A stretch of 64,000 nucleotides of DNA, from assembly GCF_023920105.1 (NCBI RefSeq), contig NZ_CP083693.1:191001-255000 (forward strand). The letters run 5' to 3'. Origin of the DNA: Bartonella taylorii. GTDB lineage: Bacteria; Pseudomonadota; Alphaproteobacteria; Rhizobiales; Rhizobiaceae. Below the pieces are notes generated by a model. That model was given only the letters and a program-made list of their open reading frames with translations. It was not told the DNA's origin and did no database searches. Below, piece by piece: positions 9,558 through 19,654 of the stretch (within the stretch, counting starts at the first letter, position 1; each line of letters starts with the position of its first letter). Position numbers and translations under genes: made by a program.

Positions 9558-10190
9558 TTTATAACAATCTGTGTTGCTATTAAAAGATCCTAGTCCTTTT
9601 GATACGAAAGTCACAATATTTTTCTTTTTGTTTTACGTGTGAAAGCATTTTTTATGCTAAAGCAAATTTTCTTAAAATTTTGGCTGATAATGACACGATA
9701 CAGTGACTGACTTATAGAGGCTCTTTAATGGTGGGGGGGCTGCGTTAGTGTATAATATCTTAAAATATGCTACTTTATGGCGATCTGATTTATCCGCTAT
9801 AATGCTTAATGTTTCTTAACGCTGGTTTTTAGAATTTATTTTTACTGATTTAGATAATTCTTTCACACATGTCTTTGGTCAATTTTTAAAGTCCACAAGG
9901 GTAGATTGTGTCTTTAATTAATTACACGCTATGATTTTATTTTTGCTTTACACTAAATGCATAATGCATTATACACCTATAAAGTGCATTAAATGAATAT
10001 TCTCTCATAAGTGGTTGTTGTATTGGACGTAGATCTTCAGCCAAGTTTATTTGGATAATTTATTGCACGGGTTAAATGAGCAATAGATGCATCCTTTTGG
10101 TTTCGCCTTTTTATTTTGAGGTGTTTACCGAGGTGTTTTCGCGAGTGCTTTTGTTTTCAATGAGAGGGGAAGAAAAGTTTCGAGGGAACT
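9558..10190. other. Long spacer AT1-AT2 with relics of a lost array unit
   Basis: There is no convincing gene in this roughly 630-bp gap. At 9871-9914 it carries ctttggtcaatttttaaag followed by tccacaag. This is a degraded copy of the terminator region that follows AT2 and AT3 (ggtcaatt, ttaaaa, gccacaag). The part at about 9779-9850 resembles the spacers before AT3 and AT4. This suggests that an autotransporter unit was deleted here, leaving its terminator. The AT2 promoter is at 9947-9975. Confidence 0.45.
9947..9975 (+). promoter_or_regulatory. AT2 promoter with palindromic spacer
   Basis: TTTACA (-35), a 17-bp spacer, then TATACA (-10). A perfect 7-1-7 inverted repeat, AATGCATAATGCATT (9956-9970), fills the spacer and touches the -10 box, where a repressor would block polymerase. 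The implied 5' leader is long, about 215 bases. Confidence 0.6.
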
Positions 10191-13100
10191 ATGATTAAAG
10201 TGTTTAGAAATCATGTATGTTTATGTACTTTCACAACGGCTATCTTTTCTTTGCTACAAAGTGGAATAGCAGTTGGTGCAAATATTGGAAGAGAAGGGGG
10301 AAAATCTTATAATATTAGCGTTTTTCCAGTGCCCCCAAGTGTGACCCTCTCTAGTTCTCCTAGAGAGATTCCTAACAGATCTGGTACGTATGACTATAAC
10401 GGGAATAATGGCTTTAGCGGATATGGATATAGTGGTGGCTATAATAGCCTTAGTGGTAGAAGACATAATAGCCTTAAAGGGGAGAGTGGGTCTGTTGGTG
10501 TCAATTCTACCGATATCAGTATTACTTCGATCAACTCAATCAACCCAGCTACTCCGATTAGCGCGTATAGGGGGCCAGATGGGAACGGATATATAGGTAT
10601 CAACGGGCATGAAGTTCTAGACTCTAATAGTATTAGTGGTAGCAGCCATAATCGCTTTTTTAGTGAGAGTCACCATAATGGCTTTAGCGGGGAGCGTGTG
10701 GGCAGCGGATCTGGTAGTGTAGTTTCTCATGTTCTTCTTGGTGGGAATAACTTGAATCGTACTCTTAGCGGAGAAAGTGGGGATAATGGACATATCGAGT
10801 ATAATCGTTTTGATGTCGAATATAATGGTGAGAAGCAATCATTATATGATGGCTTATATTATGTGTGTGACGGTTGCGGGAGCCGCCTAATTGATAATCA
10901 ATTTTATAAAATTACGAATGAGAACGTTTCCAACTATCCTTCTGATCCTACTGCTATAACGGTGAAAGGAATAGGTACGAAAGTTATTGGGAAAAATGTA
11001 ACGGTTAGTAGTCAAGTTGCTGATAAAACTTTTCTAGTAGGTGTGCATGTATTAGAGAACGGTAAGATTGTTTTGGAAGATCCGATTCTCAAAGGCACAG
11101 TTATAGCCCTTCGTGCGAGTGATGGAGTGATTGAGGTAAAAAATGGAAAGATTGAGAAAAGTCATGAGGGTGTTGATGCAACAGAGAATTCGTTTGTTCT
11201 TTTAGAAGATACAGAAATTAAGACTGCTAATGGGATCGCAAGTCTTTTAAGTTATGAGCATTCAGAAGTTTGGATGTCAGGTGGATCAGTTGATTTTATG
11301 AACAGCCATGGGATTTCTTCGATGTTAGGTGGAAAAGTAAATCTCGAGAATGTTGAAATTACTGGGAAGGCGGACAAAGGCAAGGATCGTGCGGTTGTAC
11401 ATATGGATTCAGGGGGGGCTGTTAATTTAGAGGGTAGTATTGTTAGTGCTGGTGGGGGCCTCCATGGTATATTATTAGAAACTACAGTCGATTCTATTCC
11501 TCTGCAGGAAGTTACAGATTTATCAAATGAGGATTATGATTTAAAGATTCCTGTGACTGAAGTTAATATGAAATCCTCTTCTGTTACCGTAAAGGGTAAG
11601 GGATCTTATGGTATCTACTTGCGGGGAGAGAAGCCATGGAGCGAAGGTGAAGCCAAAAAAGAAGAAATTTCATCAGAGAAAGAAAAAAATCCACCACGAT
11701 TAGAAGTTGTTAATTTGGATAAAACAGAGTTTTCTGTTTTAGACGATGCGGCTCTTTATGGTAGAAACATTATTTCTGGTGCGGTGGGGTTGGTGCACAG
11801 CACTCTTCGTTCCGGGAATTTTTTATTAAAAGCTGAGGAAGGTGCTTCTATAACAGTTTTGGCTGATGCTTCTACTCTTGAAGGCCGTACTTACGTTGAT
11901 AAAAATTCTAATGCCAAACTTTATTTGGGAGGCCGTTCTAAATGGATTTTACAACAACCGTTGCAAAAAGATCAACATGAGGCTGCACATGATTCTTCTA
12001 TTTCACTTGTAAGCCTTATGGGTGATAGTAGTATTAAGTTTACACAATTAAAACCTGATCAGAATTACATTTACCAAACACTCAGCATTGGAAAAGGAAC
12101 AGGTGAGGTTTATAGAGCGCAGGATGGTGCTCAGATTTATCTTAATACATATCTGAATAGTGGTGGCGCTCTTGATCATCAACAGACTGATCGTGTTTTG
12201 ATTGATGGTGATGTTTTTGGAATAACAACAGTGCATGTGCATGGTATTTCAGGAAGTCCAGGGGAATCTACTGGGAGTGGTGGAAATAATCAAGGTATTT
12301 CAATTATTCAGGTTTCTGGAGAGGCAAAAGAGCGTTCTTTTCAGTTGTATGGTGGTTATGTTGCTCTGAAAGATTCACCTTATCAGTATAGGCTTTATGC
12401 TTATGGTCCAACGTCTGGTTTGGGAGAAGCGGATCCTACTCAAAGATTGGTTAAAGGTAGCGGGGAATTTTGGGATTTTCGTCTCGAAAATGGATATATT
12501 GATGCTGATCTTAGACCTGAACCAGCCCCGATTCCTAGGCCTGAACCAGAACCTTCTCCTGATCTTAGACCTGAACCAGCGCCAGCTCCTGGACCTGATC
12601 CAAAACCTCATCCTAAGCCCGGAATCAAGGCTGTTGTTCCACAAGTTCCGACTTATCTGCTTTTGCCAAATGCTTTATTTCATGCAGGTTTGATGAATAT
12701 TAGCAATCAAAACAATCGGTTAGAAGCTTTGCGAACCACTTCCAATGGCATGTTAGAAATTCGTGAAAATCCTGCCTTTTTTGTGCGTGGTTATGGTGGA
12801 AATTACCGTTATGTTTCAAATCTTTCCGCTCTTGAATATGGTTATGGAGGTGAACTTGATTCTAATGCCATAGAGGCAGGCGTTTTGTTGCAAACAGTTG
12901 AAAATGCATATGGTGCTACTTCTTTTGGGGTGATAGGGTCTTACGAGAGACTTTCTTTGCAGCCTTTGGATGTTGAAAAAAGTCAAAAAAGCATGTTTGA
13001 TAAATGGTCAGTGACAGCATATGGTGGTATGCAGTGGGATACGGGCTTTTATGCTGATGGTCTTCTCTCCTATGGTTTGTTTAAGGGTGATGTCCTTACT

Positions 13101-13592
13101 CTTGCACGTGGCAAAACTGCAACATTAAAAGGAACCCCTCTAAGTGCTTCATTGACTTCTGGTAAAGCTTTTATGATAGGGGATAAAGGTCTTATTTTTG
13201 ATCCGCAGGTTCAAGTTGTCTATCAGCGTCTTCAGTTTAATAAAACTCGTGATATTGACGACTTTGATATTGATATGAGAAAACTTGATCAATGGGTAGC
13301 GCGTGTTGGTGGACGTTTAACAAAGACACTTCCAGCAACTGACGAGGCACGAGTTGTTTCTTTCTATGGGAAGCTTCATCTTGCGCATGGTTTTGGAGGT
13401 AAACAATCTGTACATTTCAAAGATGCTTTCCAGTTGGGAGCTTTTGGTTCTTCGCTAGAAACGGGATTAGGTTTTAATGCCCAATTGTCTCAAAAATTTG
13501 CGCTTCACGGTGATCTGATGTATCAGCACAAGCTTACCAAAGCTGGTTTTTCTGGTACTAGTTTTTCTGGTGGACTGCGCTATCATTTCTAG
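10191..13592 (+). CDS. AT2: single-passenger autotransporter (BafA/Iba family)
   Basis: A 1,133-residue type V secreted protein. ATG 10191 follows a cgaggga ribosome binding site and opens the family leader MIKVFRNHVCLCTFTTAIF. A Gly/Asn/Ser-rich segment unique to this copy (about 40-215, many NGFSG/NSLSG motifs) precedes a Cys-containing cap (YYVCDGCGSR) and a pertactin-like beta-helix. The autochaperone-like module follows (QTLSIGKGTGEVYRAQDGA, TDRVLIDGDVFG, SPYQYRL, GEFWDFRLE; about 625-770). Then come a Pro-rich linker of PEPAP type (773-810), VVPQVPTYLLLPN and a C-terminal barrel (about 861-1133) ending HF. It has its own promoter and terminator. A run of seven G lies at 11412-11418 inside the coding frame. 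Confidence 0.92.
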   Translation: MIKVFRNHVCLCTFTTAIFSLLQSGIAVGANIGREGGKSYNISVFPVPPSVTLSSSPREIPNRSGTYDYNGNNGFSGYGYSGGYNSLSGRRHNSLKGESGSVGVNSTDISITSINSINPATPISAYRGPDGNGYIGINGHEVLDSNSISGSSHNRFFSESHHNGFSGERVGSGSGSVVSHVLLGGNNLNRTLSGESGDNGHIEYNRFDVEYNGEKQSLYDGLYYVCDGCGSRLIDNQFYKITNENVSNYPSDPTAITVKGIGTKVIGKNVTVSSQVADKTFLVGVHVLENGKIVLEDPILKGTVIALRASDGVIEVKNGKIEKSHEGVDATENSFVLLEDTEIKTANGIASLLSYEHSEVWMSGGSVDFMNSHGISSMLGGKVNLENVEITGKADKGKDRAVVHMDSGGAVNLEGSIVSAGGGLHGILLETTVDSIPLQEVTDLSNEDYDLKIPVTEVNMKSSSVTVKGKGSYGIYLRGEKPWSEGEAKKEEISSEKEKNPPRLEVVNLDKTEFSVLDDAALYGRNIISGAVGLVHSTLRSGNFLLKAEEGASITVLADASTLEGRTYVDKNSNAKLYLGGRSKWILQQPLQKDQHEAAHDSSISLVSLMGDSSIKFTQLKPDQNYIYQTLSIGKGTGEVYRAQDGAQIYLNTYLNSGGALDHQQTDRVLIDGDVFGITTVHVHGISGSPGESTGSGGNNQGISIIQVSGEAKERSFQLYGGYVALKDSPYQYRLYAYGPTSGLGEADPTQRLVKGSGEFWDFRLENGYIDADLRPEPAPIPRPEPEPSPDLRPEPAPAPGPDPKPHPKPGIKAVVPQVPTYLLLPNALFHAGLMNISNQNNRLEALRTTSNGMLEIRENPAFFVRGYGGNYRYVSNLSALEYGYGGELDSNAIEAGVLLQTVENAYGATSFGVIGSYERLSLQPLDVEKSQKSMFDKWSVTAYGGMQWDTGFYADGLLSYGLFKGDVLTLARGKTATLKGTPLSASLTSGKAFMIGDKGLIFDPQVQVVYQRLQFNKTRDIDDFDIDMRKLDQWVARVGGRLTKTLPATDEARVVSFYGKLHLAHGFGGKQSVHFKDAFQLGAFGSSLETGLGFNAQLSQKFALHGDLMYQHKLTKAGFSGTSFSGGLRYHF

Positions 13593-13620
13593 TTTTTCAT
13601 GTTTTTTGGCAATTTTTTTA

Positions 13621-13648
13621 AAGCCACAAGCATAGCTTGTGGCTTTTT
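13621..13648 (+). terminator. Rho-independent terminator of AT2
   Basis: Perfect 11-bp stem aagccacaagc / gcttgtggctt with a 3-base loop and following T run, 28 bases after the stop. The same stem sequence terminates AT3. Confidence 0.85.
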
Positions 13649-13932
13649 CTTTTCCTTCAAAAGTTTTTATTGCTTAGCATTTTTGAAAGAATATTTTCAC
13701 ATTTAAAATGCGCTTTTTAGTTCTTTGAAGTTTTTTTGAAAAATGAGATCAGATTTTTGTTCTCAATAATTTCAAAATTTCCTATTTTATGGTGATTTAT
13801 CCTATTTGTATAAATTTACTAAAGCTGTTTTTGGTAACTGCTTTTTTAGAGAATTTCACATCGTTTTCAGCTGCATATTCATAAGTTTTTTGTAAAAATT
13901 ACAATCTTAGCTTGCGATTTTTTCATTATGCA

Positions 13933-13961
13933 TTTACATAAACTACAAAATATATTAATTA
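13933..13961 (+). promoter_or_regulatory. AT3 promoter (shared array design)
   Basis: TTTACA, a 17-bp spacer and TAATTA, aligned base-for-base with the promoters of AT2, AT4 and the orphan leader gene. The spacer inverted repeat is imperfect here (actacaa-a-atatatt). A similar element follows at about 13971-13985. The spacer around it (13649-14069) is homologous to 19367-19784, so duplication included the control region. Confidence 0.55.
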
Positions 13962-14069
13962 AGTACAAAATATGTTATCAAAGTGTATTAAATGTGTTGC
14001 TCGTCGTCAAGGTATTTTGACAGAGTGTGTTTTTTTAATGAGCGGGGAAAGAAAGTTTATGGCGGAACT

Positions 14070-17000
14070 ATGAACAAGATATTTAAAAATCATCTCTCAT
14101 TATGTGCTTTTACAACAGCTGTTATTTTTTTCGTGTCCAATGTAGATGCTCAAGTACAAGCTGCTGTTAGTGGTGATGTGCAGAATTGTAAGAATTATTT
14201 TTCGTGTGATAAAAATGGCTCATTTTATCGGTGCAATGGTGGTAGGGAGTACTTCATTTCCAAAAAAACTTATCAAAAAACTGGTGAACGCAATGCTGAA
14301 GGAGCAGCTATAGAAGCGTCTAAACATGGGACAAAGATTATAGGGAACAATATAACTATTCAGGGGGGGGCGAATAGTGGTAGTCTGGATAAAAGCTCTT
14401 GGAAGTATGGTGTAGCGGCCAGTAAATGGGGAGTCGTTAACATATTAACGGGGGCGATTGACTTTACAAATGCTGTTGGAGTTCACGCAAGTGGTAATGG
14501 AAGTGTCTACTTAACGAGCGTTTCCATTACCGGAACGGGTAGTCAGGCGGCGAATGTAGATAACAATAGTGAAAATTCGGCTTTTCAGATATCCGAAGAT
14601 TATGGCTATATCAATTTTGTCAAAGGTAACGTTAAGGTTTCTAATGCTCACGGCGTTTCATTTATGGGAATTGCCGGCGGTATTGATATACGCGATTCCA
14701 ATGTTGTAGTGGAGGGTAATACATCTTATGGCGTCTATCTTTTTGATAAGCAAGGGCAGCAATATAATAAGGATATAGAAGAGCGTTATAAGAGAAAAGA
14801 GACTTATTCTTTTAGGAACGGCCTTTTATCCCATAGTTTGCCGAGAGGAGAGGTATTAAAGCGTGGGGGGGTTGGTTTACATGGTGGCAGCTTTACCGTT
14901 CGAGATGGTGTGGCTATTTATAGCAAAAAATCTGGTAGTATTATTACATTAAAGGAGGGCGCTACACTTTCTGGAGATTTATTACTGAAGGTTGAGGATA
15001 GTTCTTTTGTAAAAGTTGTAGCTGAGGGGGGATCGTCACTTGTAGGGGGGGGTCGTATTGATGAAAGTTCTGATGCTCAATTTGGGTTGATGGAGAGATC
15101 AAAATGGACTTTAACGCGACCGAAAAATAAAGAATTGCAAGGTCTTGGCTCTATAGGTGTTTCATCGATTTCATTGATAGATCTTATTGATAGCTCTATT
15201 CTTTTTGCACAACCAGGCACCAGCGAAGCTGGTAATTATCAAACGCTTGTCATCGGAAAAGGATCAGGTGAGGTTTATAAGGCGCAAGGTAATTCTGAGA
15301 TTCACTTCAATGTGCATTTGGGTTCTAGAGATTTGAGTGGTAAGCAGATCTCTGATAGGCTTGTAATTCATGGTGATGTTTCTGGACAAACTAAGATACG
15401 TGTGCGTGGTGTTTCAGAAAATACAAAAAATGAAAGAGACGAGTCGGTATCGCCTTATAGTTTTCCAATTATTCAGGTTTATGGACAGGCAAAGAAGGAT
15501 TCTTTTATCTTAGATGGTGGTTATGTTACACTGGGCAATCTTCCTTATAAGTATGTTCTTCGTGCTTATGGTCCAGTTATTCCTCTAAAAATAGACTATT
15601 TCGTCCCAGAATTGGCTGCAAGTAGTAAAAATATTTGGTATTTTCGTTTAGAAGACGAAAAATCTAAGTCTATTATTGCTGGATATAATGCAGCTACTGA
15701 TAAAAATAAAGGAAGTAGTTCTGGTGAAGAGAAAGGAAGTGGTGGATCTGTAACGCCTTCTGTTTCTGTGTCTTCTGAAGATTCTGTGCATATAGTAACT
15801 GATCCTAGTAGACCCGCATCTGATCCTGGTCGCTCCCCGTCTGAGCCTGGTAGCCACACACCTCAGGCTGGTGGTTCCACACTTCAGACTGGTGACCCCG
15901 CACCTGAGGCTGCTAGCCAGACACCTCAGGCTGGTAGCCCTGCATCTGAGCCTGGTAGCTCCGCCTCTGAGTCTGGTAACCCCACAGCTCAGGCTGGTAA
16001 CCTGACACCTCAGGATGGTGGTCCTACATCTGAGCTTGGTAGCCCTGCATCTGAGCTTGTTAGTACGCCTGTAGGGACCGGTGTAACTTCTTCTGTTCAA
16101 TCTAATGAAGCATCTGAAAATGTAAGGACTATTACGCATGAGGGAGCTGGAGTACCTGTAGCAGGAGAAACTCCACCTGTTGTTTCTACTGGTGCCTCTG
16201 CACCTAAGGCTTCTAGCCCCACACTTCAGGCTGGTGGTTCCACACTTCAGACTGGTAATCTCGCATCTGAGCCTGGTAGCCCCACACTTCAGGCTGGTAA
16301 CCTGACACCTCAGGCTGGTAGCTCCGCACCTCAGGCTGGTAAATTGCCTTCTGCTGTGAAGTCTACTGATTCCACGAACTCTACGTTAGGTTCCAAAGAA
16401 TCTATTTCTGTAAAGCCTGTGGCTTCTGAGGAATCTAGAGTCCCCGCTGTCGCAGGTGTTAGCAGTGCAGGTAAGGAAGGTACTCCTGCTGGATGTAATG
16501 GTATTGGGGGGAATGGTGCTGGGCAATCGCAAGGCTCTCTTTTATGCAGTGATGGCAAATCATATACAGTCCGGCAGCTTACACTGAACGCAAATAATTC
16601 AACACAACATTCTATGCATGTAAAAAGTGGCACGAATATTAAGCTAAACGCTGCCACCATTATTGGTCCGGATTCTGGTAATAGAGATGCTGTTGATCTT
16701 GCTAAATTGAGTTCTGTAAGTGCTGTTTTTGCAGAAGAGAATGCAGAAGTTGTTTTAGAGAATAAATCAATAATTCAATCTTCTGTGATTGGGCTTGAGG
16801 CGAAAAGTGGTGGAAAGGTTAAAATGGATAACGGGACAGTCAATGCTCGTTATATGGCTGCTTTGGCGGGTACGGGGGCTGTTGTTACTTTAAAGAACAC
16901 GCAAATTAATGTGGAGGGGGATTCAGCTACCGCTGGTTTGGTTAGTAAAGGCGGTGATATAACCATGGAATCTGGAACGATTACTATGAAAAAGGGAGTT

Positions 17001-19307
17001 GCGGTTCAGTCGGAAGAAGGTGGACATGTTAGATTAAACAAAGTTAGCGTTATTGCGAAAAAAGAAGCAAGAGAGCCGGATTCTGCTAACAAGTCTGAAC
17101 ATGCAGCTATTCTGTTGAACAATAATAGCGTTGTTGAATTTACTCATGGTGATGTTGTTACTGATGCTAATGCTTTGTGGATTAGGGATGGTGATGGCAA
17201 CATTGAGCAGGGCTCTTCTAGAAGAAGAAGATCCTCTGACGTTCGTCCTTCTATGAATCACGCTAATATTGAATTTTCTACTATTAAAGTGGAGAGTGAT
17301 AATTCCTATGGCATATATTTTGATGGGGCGGGTCGGAAAGCCGTAGATCAACAGAGTCAAAATAAAATCCCAGAAAAAATTGTTTCAGGATCATCAGTTG
17401 AGGATTCTGGAACAGGAAGCCTTGTTAAGCGAAGTGCTGTACGTCCACAGGAGAAAGCTCCTGTAAGCATAACAGGGGCGGTTTCACTGAAACGCACTAA
17501 TTTCGAAGTTCTAAAAAGCATAGCTATTTATGGTAATAATTCTGGTGGTCGTGTTTCTTTGGAAAATAGAACAAATCTTACTGGTGATTTGCTTTTGAAA
17601 GCAGAGAGTAATTCTCATATGTCGGTTTTGGTTGATAACTCTTCTATTATGGGTGGTGTGCGCGTTGATAAAACTTCTTATGCTACATTAGATTTGACCA
17701 ATCGTTCAGAGTGGTATCTGACAAGAAGTGCGCATAAAAATTTGAGAGCTCCAGATTCAGAGTGCGTGGATTCGTGTATTTCCTCTGTAAGTCTTGTAAA
17801 TAGTGATATTCATTTTTTACCTTCGCAATCTGAAGAGTTAGAGTATCAGACACTTCGCATTGGAGAAGGAAAAGGTATTGTCTACAAAGCGCAGGGCGAT
17901 GTTTCAATTCACTTCAATGCACGTTTAAACCCCAATGATCCGAGTGATAGACAAGTAAGTGATCGACTTGTAATCCATGGTGATGTTGAAGGAAAAACAG
18001 TAGTATCTGTGCGAAGCGTTTCTGGAAGTGTAGGAGAAAACAACGGAAGTGATAAAACAGCACATAGTGTTTCAGTTATTCAGGTTTATGGAAAGGCAGA
18101 AAAAGATTCTTTCCGGCTGGATAGTGATTATGTTGCGCTGGGGAACTCACCTTACAAATATACTCTTCGTTCTTACAGTCCAGAAATGACTTCGAAACAA
18201 GAACATGTTCAACAGAAGTTTATGAAGGACGGTGGAGAATTTTGGAATTTCCGTTTAGAGAATCAGTATGTTAAGTCTGAGAGTTTTGATGCAAATATCG
18301 TTTCTAAGGCCGATACTATCTCTCTTCCTAGGAAAGTTGTAAGATCTGTTGTTCCGCAAGTTCCGACTTATCTGCTCTTGCCAAATAGCGTGTTTCATGC
18401 TGGTTTGATGGATATTAGCAATCAAAACAAGCAGTTAGAGACATTGCGGACTACTTCCAGTGGAATGGTAGAAATTCGTGAAAATCCTGCTTTGTATTTG
18501 CGCGGCTATGGCGGAAGTTACCGTTATGCTTCAGATTTGTCCGCACTTGAATATGGTTACGGAGGTGATCTTAGCTATAATGGTGTAGAGGCAGGTGTCT
18601 TGTTAAAAACAATTGAAAATGCTGACAACGCCATATCCTTTGGGGTTATGGGGTCTTATGGCAAACTTTCTCTCCAGCCTCAAGATGTTGAACAAAGCCA
18701 AGAGAGTGCCTTTGATAAATGGACTGCTACAGCCTATGGTAGCCTGCAGCATGAGACGGGTCTCTATGTAGATGGTCTTCTCTCCTATGGTCTGTTCAAA
18801 GGTGATGTTGTCACCCTTGCACGGGGCAAGACAGCAACATTGAAGGGTAATCCTTTAAGCGTTTCTTTGACTGGTGGTCAGACGTTTGTAACGGGATATG
18901 AAGGTTTTGTCTTTGATCCACAAGTTCAGGTTGTTTATCAACATCTCCAGTTTAGTAAGGCCCGTGATATTGACAATTTTGATATTGAGCTTGGCAAGCT
19001 TGATCAGTGGGTAGCACGTGTTGGTGGGCGTTTGAGCAAGGTTCCTACAGGATCTGAAGGAGTGAATGCTGTTGCTTTCTACGGGAAGCTTTATTTTGCA
19101 CATGGTTTTGGAGGGAATAAATCTGTGCATTTCAAAGATGCTTTCCAGTTAGGTGCTTTTGGTTCTTCGCTAGAAGCTGGATTAGGATTTAATGCCAAAT
19201 TGTCTTCGCAGTTTTCTCTGCATGGTGATGTTGTCTATCAACATAAGCTCAATAAGGCTGGTTTCTCTGGTACCAGTTTTTCTGGCGGAATCCGCTATCG
19301 TTTCTAG
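14070..19307 (+). CDS. AT3: double-passenger autotransporter sharing its C-terminal half with AT1
   Basis: A 1,745-residue protein. ATG 14070 opens the leader MNKIFKNHLSLCAFTTAV; an upstream in-frame ATG at 13992 is rejected because it lies in the leader RNA and would bury the signal peptide. Domains: signal peptide; Cys-containing cap (CKNYFSC, FYRCNGGREY); first, short beta-helix passenger with an autochaperone-like module (about 388-529); heptad repeats (about 579-760); second passenger from GCNGIGGNG (about 809); barrel (about 1472-1745). The second passenger and barrel match AT1, but the first passenger is quite different and resembles AT4. G runs of 8, 7 and 8 bases lie at 14363, 14865 and 15045, inside the first passenger. 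Double architecture with a swapped first passenger points to recombination at the heptads. Confidence 0.9.
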   Translation: MNKIFKNHLSLCAFTTAVIFFVSNVDAQVQAAVSGDVQNCKNYFSCDKNGSFYRCNGGREYFISKKTYQKTGERNAEGAAIEASKHGTKIIGNNITIQGGANSGSLDKSSWKYGVAASKWGVVNILTGAIDFTNAVGVHASGNGSVYLTSVSITGTGSQAANVDNNSENSAFQISEDYGYINFVKGNVKVSNAHGVSFMGIAGGIDIRDSNVVVEGNTSYGVYLFDKQGQQYNKDIEERYKRKETYSFRNGLLSHSLPRGEVLKRGGVGLHGGSFTVRDGVAIYSKKSGSIITLKEGATLSGDLLLKVEDSSFVKVVAEGGSSLVGGGRIDESSDAQFGLMERSKWTLTRPKNKELQGLGSIGVSSISLIDLIDSSILFAQPGTSEAGNYQTLVIGKGSGEVYKAQGNSEIHFNVHLGSRDLSGKQISDRLVIHGDVSGQTKIRVRGVSENTKNERDESVSPYSFPIIQVYGQAKKDSFILDGGYVTLGNLPYKYVLRAYGPVIPLKIDYFVPELAASSKNIWYFRLEDEKSKSIIAGYNAATDKNKGSSSGEEKGSGGSVTPSVSVSSEDSVHIVTDPSRPASDPGRSPSEPGSHTPQAGGSTLQTGDPAPEAASQTPQAGSPASEPGSSASESGNPTAQAGNLTPQDGGPTSELGSPASELVSTPVGTGVTSSVQSNEASENVRTITHEGAGVPVAGETPPVVSTGASAPKASSPTLQAGGSTLQTGNLASEPGSPTLQAGNLTPQAGSSAPQAGKLPSAVKSTDSTNSTLGSKESISVKPVASEESRVPAVAGVSSAGKEGTPAGCNGIGGNGAGQSQGSLLCSDGKSYTVRQLTLNANNSTQHSMHVKSGTNIKLNAATIIGPDSGNRDAVDLAKLSSVSAVFAEENAEVVLENKSIIQSSVIGLEAKSGGKVKMDNGTVNARYMAALAGTGAVVTLKNTQINVEGDSATAGLVSKGGDITMESGTITMKKGVAVQSEEGGHVRLNKVSVIAKKEAREPDSANKSEHAAILLNNNSVVEFTHGDVVTDANALWIRDGDGNIEQGSSRRRRSSDVRPSMNHANIEFSTIKVESDNSYGIYFDGAGRKAVDQQSQNKIPEKIVSGSSVEDSGTGSLVKRSAVRPQEKAPVSITGAVSLKRTNFEVLKSIAIYGNNSGGRVSLENRTNLTGDLLLKAESNSHMSVLVDNSSIMGGVRVDKTSYATLDLTNRSEWYLTRSAHKNLRAPDSECVDSCISSVSLVNSDIHFLPSQSEELEYQTLRIGEGKGIVYKAQGDVSIHFNARLNPNDPSDRQVSDRLVIHGDVEGKTVVSVRSVSGSVGENNGSDKTAHSVSVIQVYGKAEKDSFRLDSDYVALGNSPYKYTLRSYSPEMTSKQEHVQQKFMKDGGEFWNFRLENQYVKSESFDANIVSKADTISLPRKVVRSVVPQVPTYLLLPNSVFHAGLMDISNQNKQLETLRTTSSGMVEIRENPALYLRGYGGSYRYASDLSALEYGYGGDLSYNGVEAGVLLKTIENADNAISFGVMGSYGKLSLQPQDVEQSQESAFDKWTATAYGSLQHETGLYVDGLLSYGLFKGDVVTLARGKTATLKGNPLSVSLTGGQTFVTGYEGFVFDPQVQVVYQHLQFSKARDIDNFDIELGKLDQWVARVGGRLSKVPTGSEGVNAVAFYGKLYFAHGFGGNKSVHFKDAFQLGAFGSSLEAGLGFNAKLSSQFSLHGDVVYQHKLNKAGFSGTSFSGGIRYRF
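15805..16344 (+). repeat. Heptapeptide minisatellite of AT3
   Basis: 21-bp units coding xxxPxxG heptads at 15805-16062 and 16193-16344, around the same TPVGTGVTSSVQ segment as in AT1. Relative to AT1, five extra units are present between SPASE and ELVSTP, so unit number differs between the two copies. Confidence 0.8.
16045..19299 (+). repeat. 3.25-kb long repeat, copy 2 (second passenger plus barrel of AT3)
   Basis: Counterpart of 6241-9495 at a constant offset of 9,804 bases. The absence of synonymous differences in the compared stretches points to very recent duplication or ongoing gene conversion, because the flanking first passengers are unrelated in detail. Confidence 0.9.
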
Positions 19308-19334
19308 TGTAATCACGTTTTTGGTCAATTCTTT

Positions 19335-19366
19335 AAAAAGCCACAAGTTATACTTGTGGCTTTTTG
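19335..19366 (+). terminator. Rho-independent terminator of AT3
   Basis: A 14-bp stem, aaaaagccacaagt / acttgtggcttttt, with a 3-base loop, 27 bases after the stop. It is nearly the same stem as after AT2. Confidence 0.85.
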
Positions 19367-19654
19367 CTTTTTGTCAGTTGTTTTGCGAGCAATTTTGAAA
19401 ATAAGTCCTTTACATGTCTTAAAAATGCTAAAATACTTTCCTGTTGGGTTTCTTTGTTCTCCTTTTCGAAATGAGATTAAGATTTTATACTTCATCGTTT
19501 GCAATTCTCGTTTTTATGGTGATTTTTCCGATTAGTGCACATTTGTAAGCTGCTTTTAAATAACTGCTTTTTTGTACGGCTTTATTTTTAGTTGTATTTT
19601 TACGTGTTTTTTGTGAATATTACAATTTTAGATTGTAATATTCTTCATTTTGGC

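Noticed and set aside
13992..14069. Extended start of AT3 at ATG 13992
   Set aside because: The extra 26 residues are not related to other leaders and would place the signal peptide internally. ATG 14070 aligns with the family.
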